Positions 20,598-29,293 of a DNA stretch of 64,000 nt are shown here, piece after piece. This DNA comes from Gymnodinialimonas sp. 202GB13-11 (lineage in GTDB: Bacteria; Pseudomonadota; Alphaproteobacteria; Rhodobacterales; Rhodobacteraceae). Within the stretch, counting starts at the first letter, position 1, and the number at the start of each line of letters is the position of its first letter. Where the stretch lies: contig NZ_JBFRBH010000001.1 in assembly GCF_040932485.1 (NCBI RefSeq), positions 1,860,001 through 1,924,000 of the forward strand. The letters run 5' to 3'. The notes beneath the pieces are model-generated. The model saw nothing but the letters and a program-made list of their open reading frames with translations. It made no database searches and was not told the DNA's origin. A program made the position numbers and the translations under genes.

Positions 20598-21574
20598 CTA
20601 TCCGCGCGGTCCCCGTGGGCATCGGCCATTACCTGCCCGAACGCATCGTCCCGAATGCCGAATTTGAGGCGATGGATACCATCGAGACCTCCGATGAATG
20701 GATCCGCGCGCGTTCCGGCATCGAACGCCGCCATTTCGCGGCGGAGGGTGAGACGACCAGCCAAATGGCCATCGCCGCCGCTGAAAGGGCCCTCGCCCAT
20801 GCCGGGCTGAGCGCCGATGATCTGGACGCTGTCGTTGTCGCCACATCGACCCCAGACCTGACCTTCCCTTCCGTGGCCACCATGGTGCAGGCGGGCCTTG
20901 GCATGACGAAGGGATTCGCCTTCGACGTGCAGGCGGTCTGCGCCGGGTTCGTCTACGCGCTGGCAAACGCCAATGCGCTGATCGTGTCCGGCCAGGCAAA
21001 CCGCGTGGTGGTGATCGGCGCAGAAACATTCAGCCGAATCATGGATTGGACCGACCGCACCACATGCGTCCTGTTTGGCGATGGCGCGGGCGCACTGATC
21101 CTTGAAGCGCAGGAAAGCGCGGGCACGTCCGACGATAGCGGCATCCTGGCAACCGATCTGCATTCGGACGGCACGCACCGCGATCTGCTCTACGTCGATG
21201 GCGGCGTGTCTGCCACACAATCCACAGGCGTGTTGAAGATGCAAGGCAAGGAAGTCTTCCGGCATGCCGTTGAAAAGCTTACCAAAACCGCCGAAACGGC
21301 CCTGGACAAGGCCGGTGTTGGCGTCGCAGACGTGGATTGGGTCGTGCCGCATCAGGCCAATATCCGCATCATCACAGGCACGGTCAAAAAGTTTGGCCTG
21401 CCGATGGATAAAGTGATCGTCACCGTGCAGGACCATGGCAATACCTCTGCCGCGTCGATCCCGCTTGCGATGAGCGTTGGCGTCAGCGATGGGCGCATCC
21501 AGAAAGGTGATCTGCTTGTCACCGAGGCCATTGGCGGCGGGCTGGCCTGGGGCGCGGTTATCCTGCGCTGGTAG
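20594..21574 (+). CDS. fabH: 3-oxoacyl-ACP synthase III (KAS III)
   Basis: FabH, 326 residues, condenses acetyl-CoA with malonyl-ACP to start fatty-acid synthesis. The catalytic cysteine is C116 in VCAGFVYAL, the histidine H253 in VPHQANIRI, and the asparagine lies in HGNTSAAS. The N-terminal SDEWIRARSGIERRHFA segment is typical. It is translationally coupled to plsX and followed, 105 bases later, by ihfA. Confidence 0.97.
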   Translation: MTIRAVPVGIGHYLPERIVPNAEFEAMDTIETSDEWIRARSGIERRHFAAEGETTSQMAIAAAERALAHAGLSADDLDAVVVATSTPDLTFPSVATMVQAGLGMTKGFAFDVQAVCAGFVYALANANALIVSGQANRVVVIGAETFSRIMDWTDRTTCVLFGDGAGALILEAQESAGTSDDSGILATDLHSDGTHRDLLYVDGGVSATQSTGVLKMQGKEVFRHAVEKLTKTAETALDKAGVGVADVDWVVPHQANIRIITGTVKKFGLPMDKVIVTVQDHGNTSAASIPLAMSVGVSDGRIQKGDLLVTEAIGGGLAWGAVILRW

Positions 21575-21679
21575 CCCAATCGGCATTCATGTGCCGTGCA
21601 AATACCCCCTTGCAACACACTGGATTGACTACGGAAACCGCCTCCGTCATCCTGTGCCAAACGAGGGGGACACGAACCA

Positions 21680-21982
21680 ATGGCTGCAAAAACACTTACA
21701 CGGATGGATCTGAGCGAAGCGGTGTTCCGCGAAGTGGGTCTGTCCCGCAATGAATCCTCGCAGTTGGTCGAACGTGTTCTTGAGATGATGTCCGATGCCC
21801 TTGTCGATGGCGAACAGGTCAAAATCTCATCCTTTGGCACCTTCTCGGTGCGCTCCAAGACCGCCCGCGTGGGCCGCAACCCCAAGACGGGTGAGGAAGT
21901 GCCCATCAGCCCCCGCCGGGTGATGACGTTCCGTCCCTCGCATCTGATGAAAGACCGTGTTGCGGCAGGCAATCGCGGCTGA
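21680..21982 (+). CDS. ihfA: Integration host factor subunit alpha
   Basis: IHF-alpha, 100 residues, is the DNA-bending partner of IHF-beta and shapes promoters and nucleoprotein complexes. The HU/IHF fold is intact: [20 protein letters not shown], then [17 protein letters not shown] and the DNA-contacting arm [22 protein letters not shown], which has the intercalating proline. AAAGGGGGACACG-like purines precede the ATG. The merR-type gene follows 79 bases later, as in other Rhodobacterales. Confidence 0.95.
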   Translation: MAAKTLTRMDLSEAVFREVGLSRNESSQLVERVLEMMSDALVDGEQVKISSFGTFSVRSKTARVGRNPKTGEEVPISPRRVMTFRPSHLMKDRVAAGNRG

Positions 21983-22061
21983 AGACGCTTCGCATCACCC
22001 CGCAAGACGGGTGAGCGGAAAACAGGCAACCGAAGAGCCCTCCGAGCAGGAGTGACAAGCC

Positions 22062-22775
22062 ATGGCCAAATCCGCGCAAGCGTTCCGCACCATTCGGGAG
22101 GTCGCCGATTGGCTTGGCGTCGCCGCCCATGTGCTGCGGTTCTGGGAATCCAAGTTCAGCCAGATCAAGCCGGTCAAACGGGCCGGTGGGCGGCGGTATT
22201 ATCGCCCCTCCGATATGGAATTGGTGGGCGGTATCAAGGTGTTGCTGCATGACCGTGGTATGACGATCCGGGGCGTCAAAAAGATGATCTCCGACGAAGG
22301 GCTGGACGCGATCACAGCCCTGTCGCCGCCAATTGATAGCTTACTGGAAGATGCCGATGTGATCGACATCACGCCGGATCAGGAATGGGAAAAGGACGCC
22401 GCAGCGGACGCGTCGAGCGACGCTGAGGAGGCACCGGAAGAAGCCGCCTCTGATCCAGCTGAGTCTGAGACGAATGACATTGCGGCCCAGCGCGCATCTG
22501 TTGACGAGGAGCCCGCGCCAGAAGCCGCGCCTGCGCCGGAGCCAGCGAGCGCCCCATCCGAGCCAGAGGCTGAGGCAACGCCAACGCCCGAAGTCCTCGC
22601 CTCACCCCCACCCGCAGCGGCAAGCCTGCCACACAGCACAGGCACCGCGCCGCGCGCCGACAGCGCATTAACGCAACTTGCGCAATTCGCACGCGAACCA
22701 GAGGCGCTCACCCCCCATCTGCCAGCCCTAAAAGCCCTGCGCGACAAGATGGGCGAGGCCGCGCGCCAGCAATAG
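22062..22775 (+). CDS. MerR-family transcriptional regulator with Ala/Pro/Glu-rich tail
   Basis: A 237-residue protein. The N-terminal winged helix-turn-helix (about 8-75) has [25 protein letters not shown] and the wing residues [13 protein letters not shown], typical of MerR. Residues about 100-210 are low-complexity Ala/Pro/Glu/Ser, and the final 25 residues become helical again. There is no cysteine set for metal sensing. The gene is a standard companion of ihfA in Alphaproteobacteria, but its targets are not known. It ends 60 bases before tRNA-Pro. Confidence 0.88.
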   Translation: MAKSAQAFRTIREVADWLGVAAHVLRFWESKFSQIKPVKRAGGRRYYRPSDMELVGGIKVLLHDRGMTIRGVKKMISDEGLDAITALSPPIDSLLEDADVIDITPDQEWEKDAAADASSDAEEAPEEAASDPAESETNDIAAQRASVDEEPAPEAAPAPEPASAPSEPEAEATPTPEVLASPPPAAASLPHSTGTAPRADSALTQLAQFAREPEALTPHLPALKALRDKMGEAARQQ

Positions 22776-22835
22776 ATCAGCGTATCCAAAGCCTCTCTTG
22801 CGCCGCCGTCAGAAATGGGTAGAAGGACGCTTAGT

Positions 22836-22912
22836 CGGGCTATGGCGCAGCCTGGTAGCGCGTCCGTCTGGGGGACGGAAGGTCGCAGGTTCGAGTCCTG
22901 CTAGCCCGACCA
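22836..22912 (+). tRNA. tRNA-Pro (anticodon GGG)
   Basis: A 77-base cloverleaf including encoded CCA. The acceptor stem CGGGCTA pairs with TAGCCCG; the D arm GCGC/GCGC, the anticodon stem TCCGT/ACGGA with loop CTGGGGG, and the T arm GCAGG/CCTGC with TTCGAGT are all complete. Anticodon GGG reads CCC and CCU. C1-G72 and A73 are the proline identity pattern. Confidence 0.97.
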
Positions 22913-23014
22913 AATCATCGCACTACCACCCAAATTCGCTTTGAACCCTTGCGTGTTCGGCGCAATGCCGCTTTTCTCCGGCGCCAAGCCAGCCCTGACG
23001 GAGCGCATTACACT

Positions 23015-24091
23015 ATGCCTGAGAACCAAGCCCAAGGGGTGCTCCCCGACAACGCGATCTCCGCGATGCTGGAGGCCGGGCAGATCACGGTCACGGAGCC
23101 GCTGCCCGAGGGCCAAATTCAGCCCGCGAGCCTGGATTTGCGCCTTGGTCAAACCGCCTATCGCGTCCGCGCCTCCTTTCTGGCGGGCAACGGCCAAAGC
23201 GTGGCCGACCGACTGTCTGAATTTACAATGCACGAAATGGATGTGAGCCAGGGCGCGGTGTTGGAAAAAGGCTGTGTCTACGTGATCCCCCTCATGGAAG
23301 GCCTCGCCCTGCCCTCCGACATCACCGCTGTGTGCAATGCAAAAAGCTCCACTGGCCGGGTGGATTGTCTGACCCGCGTGATCACCGATGGCGGGGTCGA
23401 ATTTGACCGCATTCCAGCCGGCTACAAAGGCCCGCTTTACGCCGAAATCTGCCCTCGCTCCTTCTCCGTCAAGATCGCGCCCGGCCTGCGTCTGAACCAG
23501 ATCCGCTTCCGCCGGGGTCACGCGACCTTGAGCGATGCCGACCTCAGCGACCGCCATACGGAAACGCCGCTAGTGGACCAGCCCCCGCTGATCGACGAAG
23601 GCCTCGGTTTCTCGGTTGATCTCGCCCCGGCCGAGGGCACGCTTGTGGGTTACCGCGCCAAACCCCATGCAGGCGTCATCGACCTCACGCAGATCGGCAC
23701 GCACCCCACCGCCGACTTCTGGGAAGAACTGCACAGCACCAATGGCCAAATCATCCTCGACCCCGGCGCGTTCTACATCCTTGTGAGCCGCGAGGCCGTG
23801 ACGATCCCCCCCGATTGCGCGGCGGAGATGGCCCCCTACCTCGCCATGGTTGGCGAATTCCGCGTCCACTACGCGGGCTTCTTCGACCCCGGCTTCGGCC
23901 ACGGCGTCCCCGCGCGTGGCGTGCTGGAAGTGCGCTGCCACGAAAGCCCCTTCGTCCTTGAACATGGCCAAACCGTGGGCCGGCTCGTTTATGAACGCAT
24001 GGCCGCCGCCCCCACCCAACTTTACGGGCAGGACATCGCTTCGAACTACCAGGGCCAGGGTCTGAAACTCTCCAAACACTTCAAACTCTAA
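23015..24091 (+). CDS. dcd: dCTP deaminase, two-domain form
   Basis: A 358-residue 2'-deoxycytidine 5'-triphosphate deaminase, about twice the length of the E. coli enzyme. It makes dUTP from dCTP on the way to dTMP. The first half has IQPASLDLRLG and the catalytic-loop AKSSTGR with ITDGGVEFDRIPAGYKGPL; the second half repeats the fold with GEFRVHYAGFFDPGFGHG and a pair of strands ending GRLVYERM. So two dUTPase-like units are fused, a form known in Alphaproteobacteria. The start at 23015 is chosen because the upstream part reads into the tRNA spacer. Confidence 0.88.
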   Translation: MPENQAQGVLPDNAISAMLEAGQITVTEPLPEGQIQPASLDLRLGQTAYRVRASFLAGNGQSVADRLSEFTMHEMDVSQGAVLEKGCVYVIPLMEGLALPSDITAVCNAKSSTGRVDCLTRVITDGGVEFDRIPAGYKGPLYAEICPRSFSVKIAPGLRLNQIRFRRGHATLSDADLSDRHTETPLVDQPPLIDEGLGFSVDLAPAEGTLVGYRAKPHAGVIDLTQIGTHPTADFWEELHSTNGQIILDPGAFYILVSREAVTIPPDCAAEMAPYLAMVGEFRVHYAGFFDPGFGHGVPARGVLEVRCHESPFVLEHGQTVGRLVYERMAAAPTQLYGQDIASNYQGQGLKLSKHFKL

Positions 24092-24126
24092 CGCGCCGCG
24101 CGCCTTTCATATTGCTGAAAAAACTC

Positions 24127-24168
24127 GGAGGCTTGGAGACAGCGCCTCCTATCGGGCCTAAGGCCCGA
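24127..24168. terminator. Pair of hairpins between dcd and the DUF3445 gene
   Basis: GGAGGC/GCCTCC at 24127-24149 and TCGGGCCT/AGGCCCGA at 24152-24168 stand between two converging genes. Neither has a long T run, so a terminator role for one or both strands is likely but unproven. Confidence 0.4.
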
Positions 24169-24202
24169 CCACAGGAAAACGCTTGCTGCGCTCGCCGCGC
24201 CA

Positions 24203-24997
24203 TCAGGTCACGTGACCCACACCATCCAATCCGGCGCGCTGGTCCGGCGTAAGGCTTTCCATCGGCACCACATAAGTGTGGATTGAGAACACAATCGCCC
24301 GCGTCTCGATCAGTCGCAGCAAAACCTGCCGCTCTGATCGCAGATACCCTGCCCCTGCTTTTCTCACACGCGGCGCAGCCATCCTGCGGGGCTGGAACAG
24401 CGCCGGATCATCATAAATCAGCGCATTCTGCCGCCAGACGGGCGTGTCATCGCGCAGATTGTCGAACACACGCTGCACGCGGCGGGCCATCACGCCGTCA
24501 TACTCAAACACTGGCCCATGAATGTAGGACAAGGGGCGGCCAATCTTCTCCGCCAGCGTCCAACTGGCCGGAAAACACAAAGCAGCGGCCGTCAGAACAT
24601 GTTCCTCCGCGCCCTCGGGCTTCTCCAGCACGCACAAATCCTGCTGCACCAGCCGCGCGAGCGTGCCCAGCTTGTCGCGTTCATTCAACCGCACATGCAC
24701 CCCGTCGGGCCGGATGCAGCCCTCCGCATCCCAGTCATATCCGCGCCCACCGCCGAGGTAGTAGAGCACCTCTTCATAAAGCTCCGCCACTGCAGCCTCG
24801 CTGCCTGGCACCTGCGCGATCACCTCATCCCGCCGCTCGGCCAGTAGCCTCTCACGCACCGCCATTTGGCCCGCGAACGCCTCATCCGTAGGCAACCAAT
24901 CGTGATAGCCTTCCAACGGTTTTAGCCCAGGCAATCGCCGTGTCGCTTCCGCCTTCCAGGGAGCGCTGGGAAGGTGATCTTGTAGAACTTTGTCCAT
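24203..24997 (-). CDS. DUF3445 protein, haem-dependent oxidative N-demethylase-like
   Basis: A 264-residue protein of the DUF3445/HODM family. Family knowledge: some members are haem-binding subunits of enzymes that remove methyl groups from amines such as dimethylamine, using a PAS-like haem pocket. Visible blocks: LPGLKPLEGYHDWLPTDEAF at the front, VHVRLNERDKLGTLARLVQQDL, LCFPASWTLAEKIGRPL with the candidate haem-pocket segment, and SERQVLLRLIETRAIVFSIHTYV near the end. Partner subunits (ferredoxin-reductase, tetrahydrofolate parts) are absent nearby. It is divergent from dddP with only 78 bases between starts, so a shared regulatory region is likely. Confidence 0.78.
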   Translation of the reverse strand: MDKVLQDHLPSAPWKAEATRRLPGLKPLEGYHDWLPTDEAFAGQMAVRERLLAERRDEVIAQVPGSEAAVAELYEEVLYYLGGGRGYDWDAEGCIRPDGVHVRLNERDKLGTLARLVQQDLCVLEKPEGAEEHVLTAAALCFPASWTLAEKIGRPLSYIHGPVFEYDGVMARRVQRVFDNLRDDTPVWRQNALIYDDPALFQPRRMAAPRVRKAGAGYLRSERQVLLRLIETRAIVFSIHTYVVPMESLTPDQRAGLDGVGHVT

Positions 24998-25075
24998 TTC
25001 CGACGCTCAAAATGCCGCATTCCGGCGCGATTGCGCCCGTTTCCCTGCGCCACGCTTGACGTAAGGGAGACGCAC

Positions 25076-26407
25076 ATGAACCAAGCCTATCGCCGCCACA
25101 CCCGCAAGATCGACCCGGCCCATGGCCTCAACCTGCCTGACGGCACGCTCAACGACAATGACCGGATCGAGATTGGGCCAACCCCGCTCGCCTATGCCGA
25201 ATGGGCCGAAGCAGGCCTGACGCTGCCCAACCTACCGGCGCTGCGCCAGTTCCGCCTCGACCGCCTCGTCGCGCAGTTGCAGGCGAATGACTATGGCGGC
25301 GTCCTAATGTTCGACCCGCTCAACATCCGCTACGCCACCGACACCACCAACATGCAGCTGTGGAACACGCATAACCCATTCCGCGCCTGTCTGGTCTGCG
25401 CCGATGGCTACATGGTTTTGTGGGAATACAAGAACTCCCCCTTCCTGGCCGATCACAACCCGCTGGTGCGCGAGGTCCGCTCCGGCGCGTCGATGTTCTA
25501 CTTCTCCGTTGGCGACCGGGGCGATGAGACGGCCGAAGAATTCAGCGGTCAGGTGGCCGAGGTCATGGCCGCCCATGCAGGCAGCAACAAGCGCCTCGCC
25601 GTCGACAAGATCCTGCTTCACGGCGCGCGTGCGCTGGAGGCACGCGGATTTGATCTGAAAGACGGTGAGTTCATCACCGAACATGCCCGTAAGGTAAAAG
25701 GCCCCGACGAGATTCTCGCGATGCGCTGCGCCGTGGATGCCTGCCAAAAGTCCCTCTATGCGATGGAACAGGCAATCCAGCCGGGCCGCACCGAGGATGA
25801 GGTCTGGGCCGTGCTTCATGCCGAGAACATCAAGCGCGGCGGTGAATGGATCGAGACGCGGCTCTTCTCGTCCGGCCCGCGCACGAACCCGTGGTTTCAG
25901 GAATGTGGACCCCGCACCCTACAAGCCAACGAGATCAGCGCCCTCGATACGGACCTGATCGGGTGTTACGGATTGTGCGTCGACATCTCCCGCACCTGGT
26001 GGACCGGCCCGGACAAGCCGCGCCCCGACATGATCGAGGCCATGAAGCACGGGGTAGAGCATATTCAGGTCAACATGGATCGCCTGAAACCCGGCATCAC
26101 CATCAACGACCTTGTTCACAACGGCCACAAGCTCGATCCGAAATACGACAAGCGGAAGTATTCGTGCCAGATGCATGGCGTGGGCCTGTGCGATGAATGG
26201 CCCCATGTGGGCTATCCCGACCACCACCACGACAGCGCGTGGGAGTACGCGCTAGAGCCCGGTATGATGCTGTGTGTGGAGGCCTTGATCGGCGAGGACG
26301 ACGGCGATTTCTGCATCAAGCTGGAGGATCAGGTGCTGATCACTGAGGATGGGTATGAGAACCTGACGACCTATCCCTTTGATGCGGCGCTAATGGGCGA
26401 GGCGTAG
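25076..26407 (+). CDS. dddP: Dimethylsulfoniopropionate (DMSP) lyase DddP
   Basis: DddP, 443 residues, cleaves DMSP to dimethyl sulfide and acrylate. It has an N-terminal creatinase-like domain (about 45-200) and a C-terminal M24 pita-bread metallopeptidase domain (about 205-430) turned to lyase use. All six predicted metal ligands are present: D291, D293 and D303, H367, E402, E417. These keep a uniform offset of four from the ligands reported for a Ruegeria DddP, as I remember them. Blocks NIRYATDTTNMQLWNTHNPFR, RGGEWIETRLFSSGPRTNPW and MHGVGLCDEWP are characteristic of DddP and separate it from ordinary M24 peptidases. The ATG at 25076 follows AAGGGAGA. Confidence 0.94.
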   Translation: MNQAYRRHTRKIDPAHGLNLPDGTLNDNDRIEIGPTPLAYAEWAEAGLTLPNLPALRQFRLDRLVAQLQANDYGGVLMFDPLNIRYATDTTNMQLWNTHNPFRACLVCADGYMVLWEYKNSPFLADHNPLVREVRSGASMFYFSVGDRGDETAEEFSGQVAEVMAAHAGSNKRLAVDKILLHGARALEARGFDLKDGEFITEHARKVKGPDEILAMRCAVDACQKSLYAMEQAIQPGRTEDEVWAVLHAENIKRGGEWIETRLFSSGPRTNPWFQECGPRTLQANEISALDTDLIGCYGLCVDISRTWWTGPDKPRPDMIEAMKHGVEHIQVNMDRLKPGITINDLVHNGHKLDPKYDKRKYSCQMHGVGLCDEWPHVGYPDHHHDSAWEYALEPGMMLCVEALIGEDDGDFCIKLEDQVLITEDGYENLTTYPFDAALMGEA

Positions 26408-26429
26408 ACCGAGCCTCGGCCCGGGGCGC

Positions 26430-26470
26430 GGATTTCTGCAGAAATCCACACGGAAAACTGCAGTTTTCCG
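26430..26470. repeat. Tandem perfect palindromes after dddP
   Basis: GGATTTCTGCAGAAATCC (26430-26447, perfect 18-base palindrome) is followed after ACA by CGGAAAACTGCAGTTTTCCG (26451-26470, perfect 20-base palindrome). Both are centred on CTGCAG. They fill most of the 73-base gap between dddP and the converging gene. They could act as a bidirectional terminator or be a mobile palindromic element. Confidence 0.75.
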
Positions 26471-26480
26471 TACTGAGCGC

Positions 26481-27359
26481 TCATTCCCACCCGATCTGCG
26501 CCACCAGACCGTAGTGGTCCGATCCCAGGCGCGGCCGACGCTCCACCATACCCGTACCATTCGTCAGCACATGGTCGATCTGAAGCGGCACGTCGCGCAC
26601 CTCAATGGTGGTGAAAAGCGGCCCGATCCGCCCTGTTCCCGTGGCCTCTTCGATCTGGCGCACGGAATAGCCCCACGGCACCATGTTGAAATCACCGGCC
26701 ACAATCACCCGGCCTTCCACGCTTTCCAGAAACGGCAACGCCTCCTCCAAATACCGCGCCTGCGCGTGTGGGTAAGGCCAGACCAGATGCGTGGACACTG
26801 CCCAGACCGGTCCACCCGGTGCATCCACCTGAGCCGCAGCGAAAGACCGATGCGGCGAGCAATAAGTCTCCAACACGGGCCAGCGCGAGAAGACAGCCAT
26901 GCCCGACCAATCCGAGAACCGGCACACGTGCTGATGCGGGTGCGTGTCTTGAAGCGCGCCGCCGAAATCGCTGCGCGTCTGGCTGAGCTCCTGCAACAAA
27001 ACGATATCCGCGCCGCTGTCGAGGATGTCTGCCGTGATGGCCGCATCATCGCCCCATCCGCCAAGGGTGTTCTTGGTGTAGATTGTAACCGCCCCTGCCG
27101 GGGCCTCTCCGCTAGGCGCATAGACCATGGCTGCGATCGGTCCACCGGCAACCGCGGCAAATACAATCGCCAGCCAGCCCGCGCGCTTGGCGGAGGCCAA
27201 CAAGGCGATCAACCCGACAAGGGCAACGCCGCCCGCAATCCAAATGCGAAATACAGCGAGGGAATCGCCCACAGGGTGAACCGCACCCAAATAGCTGGCC
27301 ATTAGGGTCAAAGCGCCCGCTATCACGCACAGGCGCACGAAACCTCTGAATAGACGCAC
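26481..27359 (-). CDS. Endonuclease/exonuclease/phosphatase-family membrane protein
   Basis: A 292-residue protein with three predicted helices in the first 90 residues (about 5-25, 35-55, 63-83) and an EEP catalytic domain after that. The EEP signatures are NTLGGWGDDAA near residue 96, LLQELS (metal-binding Glu), VAGDFNMVPW (Asp/Asn pair) and LGSDHYGLVA (terminal Asp-His). The active site therefore faces the periplasm if the helices insert normally. Relatives act on nucleic acids, phosphoinositides or sphingomyelin; the substrate here is unknown. It converges on dddP. Confidence 0.84.
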   Translation of the reverse strand: MRLFRGFVRLCVIAGALTLMASYLGAVHPVGDSLAVFRIWIAGGVALVGLIALLASAKRAGWLAIVFAAVAGGPIAAMVYAPSGEAPAGAVTIYTKNTLGGWGDDAAITADILDSGADIVLLQELSQTRSDFGGALQDTHPHQHVCRFSDWSGMAVFSRWPVLETYCSPHRSFAAAQVDAPGGPVWAVSTHLVWPYPHAQARYLEEALPFLESVEGRVIVAGDFNMVPWGYSVRQIEEATGTGRIGPLFTTIEVRDVPLQIDHVLTNGTGMVERRPRLGSDHYGLVAQIGWE

Positions 27360-27485
27360 GGAAATACCCTTCTTTCAATCACGCCCCATGCACGTAGGTG
27401 CACGCAAGCGTGAGGACAATGTCACATGGGTTGCGGCAAGCGGGCCTCCGCCCACATGGTCGGTCCAGGACAAGGGACAAAGATC

Positions 27486-28718
27486 ATGCCAACCGAACGT
27501 TTCACCTTTCCCGGCCATTCCGGGGACCTCCTCGCCGCCCGTCTCGACCTACCGGACGGGCCCCATATCGCCACCGCCCTGCTCGCGCATTGCTTCACCT
27601 GCGGGAAGGACATCATGGCCGCCCGCCGCATCGCCGCACGCCTTGCGGCCCAAGGGATCGCCGTCTTGCGGTTCGATTTTACGGGGCTGGGGCATTCCGG
27701 CGGTGAGTTCGAGAATACCTCCTTCACCTCCAACGTCGCCGACCTGATCGCCGCCGCCGACACGCTGGATGAGCGTGGCATGGCCCCCTCGCTGATCATC
27801 GGCCATTCGCTGGGTGGCGCGGCCGTTCTGCGCGCCGCGGGTCAGATCCCGTCGATCAAAGCCGTCACTACCATCGGCGCGCCGTTCGACCCGGAACACG
27901 TAACCCACAATTTCCACGACGCGCTCGATGACATCGTCAACAAGGGCGCGGGCGAGGTTCTGCTTGGTGGCCGCCCGGTCAAGATCGGCGCGGGTTTTGT
28001 GGAGGACGTGAAAGCCTCGAAACTCGCCGAAGACATCGCCAACCTCGGCAAGGCCCTTCTGGTCATGCACGCCCCGCTCGATGATACGGTCGGTGTCGAA
28101 AACGCCACGCGCATCTTCCTCGCCGCCAAACACCCGAAATCCTTCGTCACGCTGGACGATGCCGACCACCTCGTCACCCGCCAAAGAGACGCCGATTACG
28201 CGGCTGACGTGATCGCCTCATGGGCGGGCAAATACCTCGACCTCAAGCACCCTGCCCCGCCCATCGGCGCGCCTGAAGGCGTGACCCGAGTGGATGAAGT
28301 CGATCCCGCAGGCTTCCGCCAAGACGTCCATGCCGGGCCGAAGCACCATGTGGTAGCCGATGAACCGGTGAGTTACGGGGGCACTGATCAGGGCCTCACG
28401 CCTTACCAGTTCCTCGCAGCCGGCCTTGGCGCCTGCACTTCCATGACCATCCGCATGTATGCCCGCCGCAAGAAATGGCCGCTGGATCACGTTTCCGTCG
28501 ACGTTACCCACAATCGCGTGCACGCGCAGGATGCGGGAGTCGATACAGGGCCGCTCGACCAATTCACCCGCAAGATTACTCTGAAGGGCCGACTGGACGA
28601 CGATCAGCGCCAGCGTCTGCTGGAGATTGCCGATAAATGCCCCGTGCACCGGTCACTCGAAGCCGGGGCGCATATCAAGACGGAACTGAAGCCAGTGGCA
28701 GAAGCGGCGTTGATTTGA
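27486..28718 (+). CDS. Bifunctional alpha/beta hydrolase-OsmC protein
   Basis: A 410-residue fusion. Residues 1-250 form a serine hydrolase: the nucleophile elbow is GHSLGG (with LIIGHSLGGAAVLRAAG), the acid lies in the HAPLDDTV block and the histidine in DDADHLV. Residues about 270-405 are an OsmC domain, a thiol peroxidase fold, with the reactive cysteines in LGACTSMT and DKCPVHRSL. Family knowledge: such fusions exist in Proteobacteria, with OsmC reducing organic hydroperoxides and the hydrolase perhaps releasing them from esters. Its end overlaps the Lrp-type gene on the opposite strand by 44 bases. Confidence 0.9.
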   Translation: MPTERFTFPGHSGDLLAARLDLPDGPHIATALLAHCFTCGKDIMAARRIAARLAAQGIAVLRFDFTGLGHSGGEFENTSFTSNVADLIAAADTLDERGMAPSLIIGHSLGGAAVLRAAGQIPSIKAVTTIGAPFDPEHVTHNFHDALDDIVNKGAGEVLLGGRPVKIGAGFVEDVKASKLAEDIANLGKALLVMHAPLDDTVGVENATRIFLAAKHPKSFVTLDDADHLVTRQRDADYAADVIASWAGKYLDLKHPAPPIGAPEGVTRVDEVDPAGFRQDVHAGPKHHVVADEPVSYGGTDQGLTPYQFLAAGLGACTSMTIRMYARRKKWPLDHVSVDVTHNRVHAQDAGVDTGPLDQFTRKITLKGRLDDDQRQRLLEIADKCPVHRSLEAGAHIKTELKPVAEAALI

Positions 28719-29151
28719 TCTCTTCCATGCTCAGGAGTGCGGTGACGTTGTAGATCCGCACTTCCGAGATCAGGGCCTGGTAGAATTCGTCATAGGCCCG
28801 CGCGTTGGCCACGCGCACTTTCAGGATGTAATCAATATCGCCCGCCAGCCGGTGGGCCTCCATCACCTCCGCACGTTCCCGCAGCGTGCGGAGGAACTTG
28901 TTCTGCCACTCCGCCTCATGCTCGGACGTGCGGATAAGCACGAAAAAACAAGCCTCTAACCCCAACGCCTCCGCATCTAGCAGCACGGTATGCTGTCCGA
29001 TGATCCCACCTTCCCGCATCTTGCGAATCCGGGTCCAGACGGGTGTCTTGGAAGACCCCACAATCTTGGCGATTTCGTCCAAAGACCGGCTCGCATCCTC
29101 CTGCAGGGCGACGAGGATTTTCCGGTCGAGTGCATCAATCTGGACAGTCAT
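28675..29151 (-). CDS. Lrp/AsnC-family transcriptional regulator
   Basis: A 158-residue regulator with an N-terminal helix-turn-helix (about 5-62, IDALDRKILVALQEDASRSLDEIAKIVG) and a C-terminal RAM ligand-binding domain (about 70-145). It is divergent from cysG, with 142 bases between starts. This pairing with the cysG sulfite-reduction cluster recurs in Rhodobacterales, so it probably controls that cluster in response to an amino acid, likely Cys or a precursor; this is inference. Its last 15 codons overlap the hydrolase-OsmC gene. Confidence 0.88.
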   Translation of the reverse strand: MTVQIDALDRKILVALQEDASRSLDEIAKIVGSSKTPVWTRIRKMREGGIIGQHTVLLDAEALGLEACFFVLIRTSEHEAEWQNKFLRTLRERAEVMEAHRLAGDIDYILKVRVANARAYDEFYQALISEVRIYNVTALLSMEEIKSTPLLPLASVPS

Positions 29152-29293
29152 TCGGGTGTTCCTTGCTTTGGCGAACGCAGGTTCCTGCCTCAGCGCAATA
29201 CAGAACGCACGTCCCTATCAGCAAGCCTGATCTGCCAATTCTTGGGAAATAATTCTATCTTGATGGGGACCCACGCTTCAAAGGTTCTGAACC

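Noticed and set aside
20516-21586. A 356-codon minus-strand open frame
   Set aside because: Antisense to fabH, whose catalytic residues are all in place.
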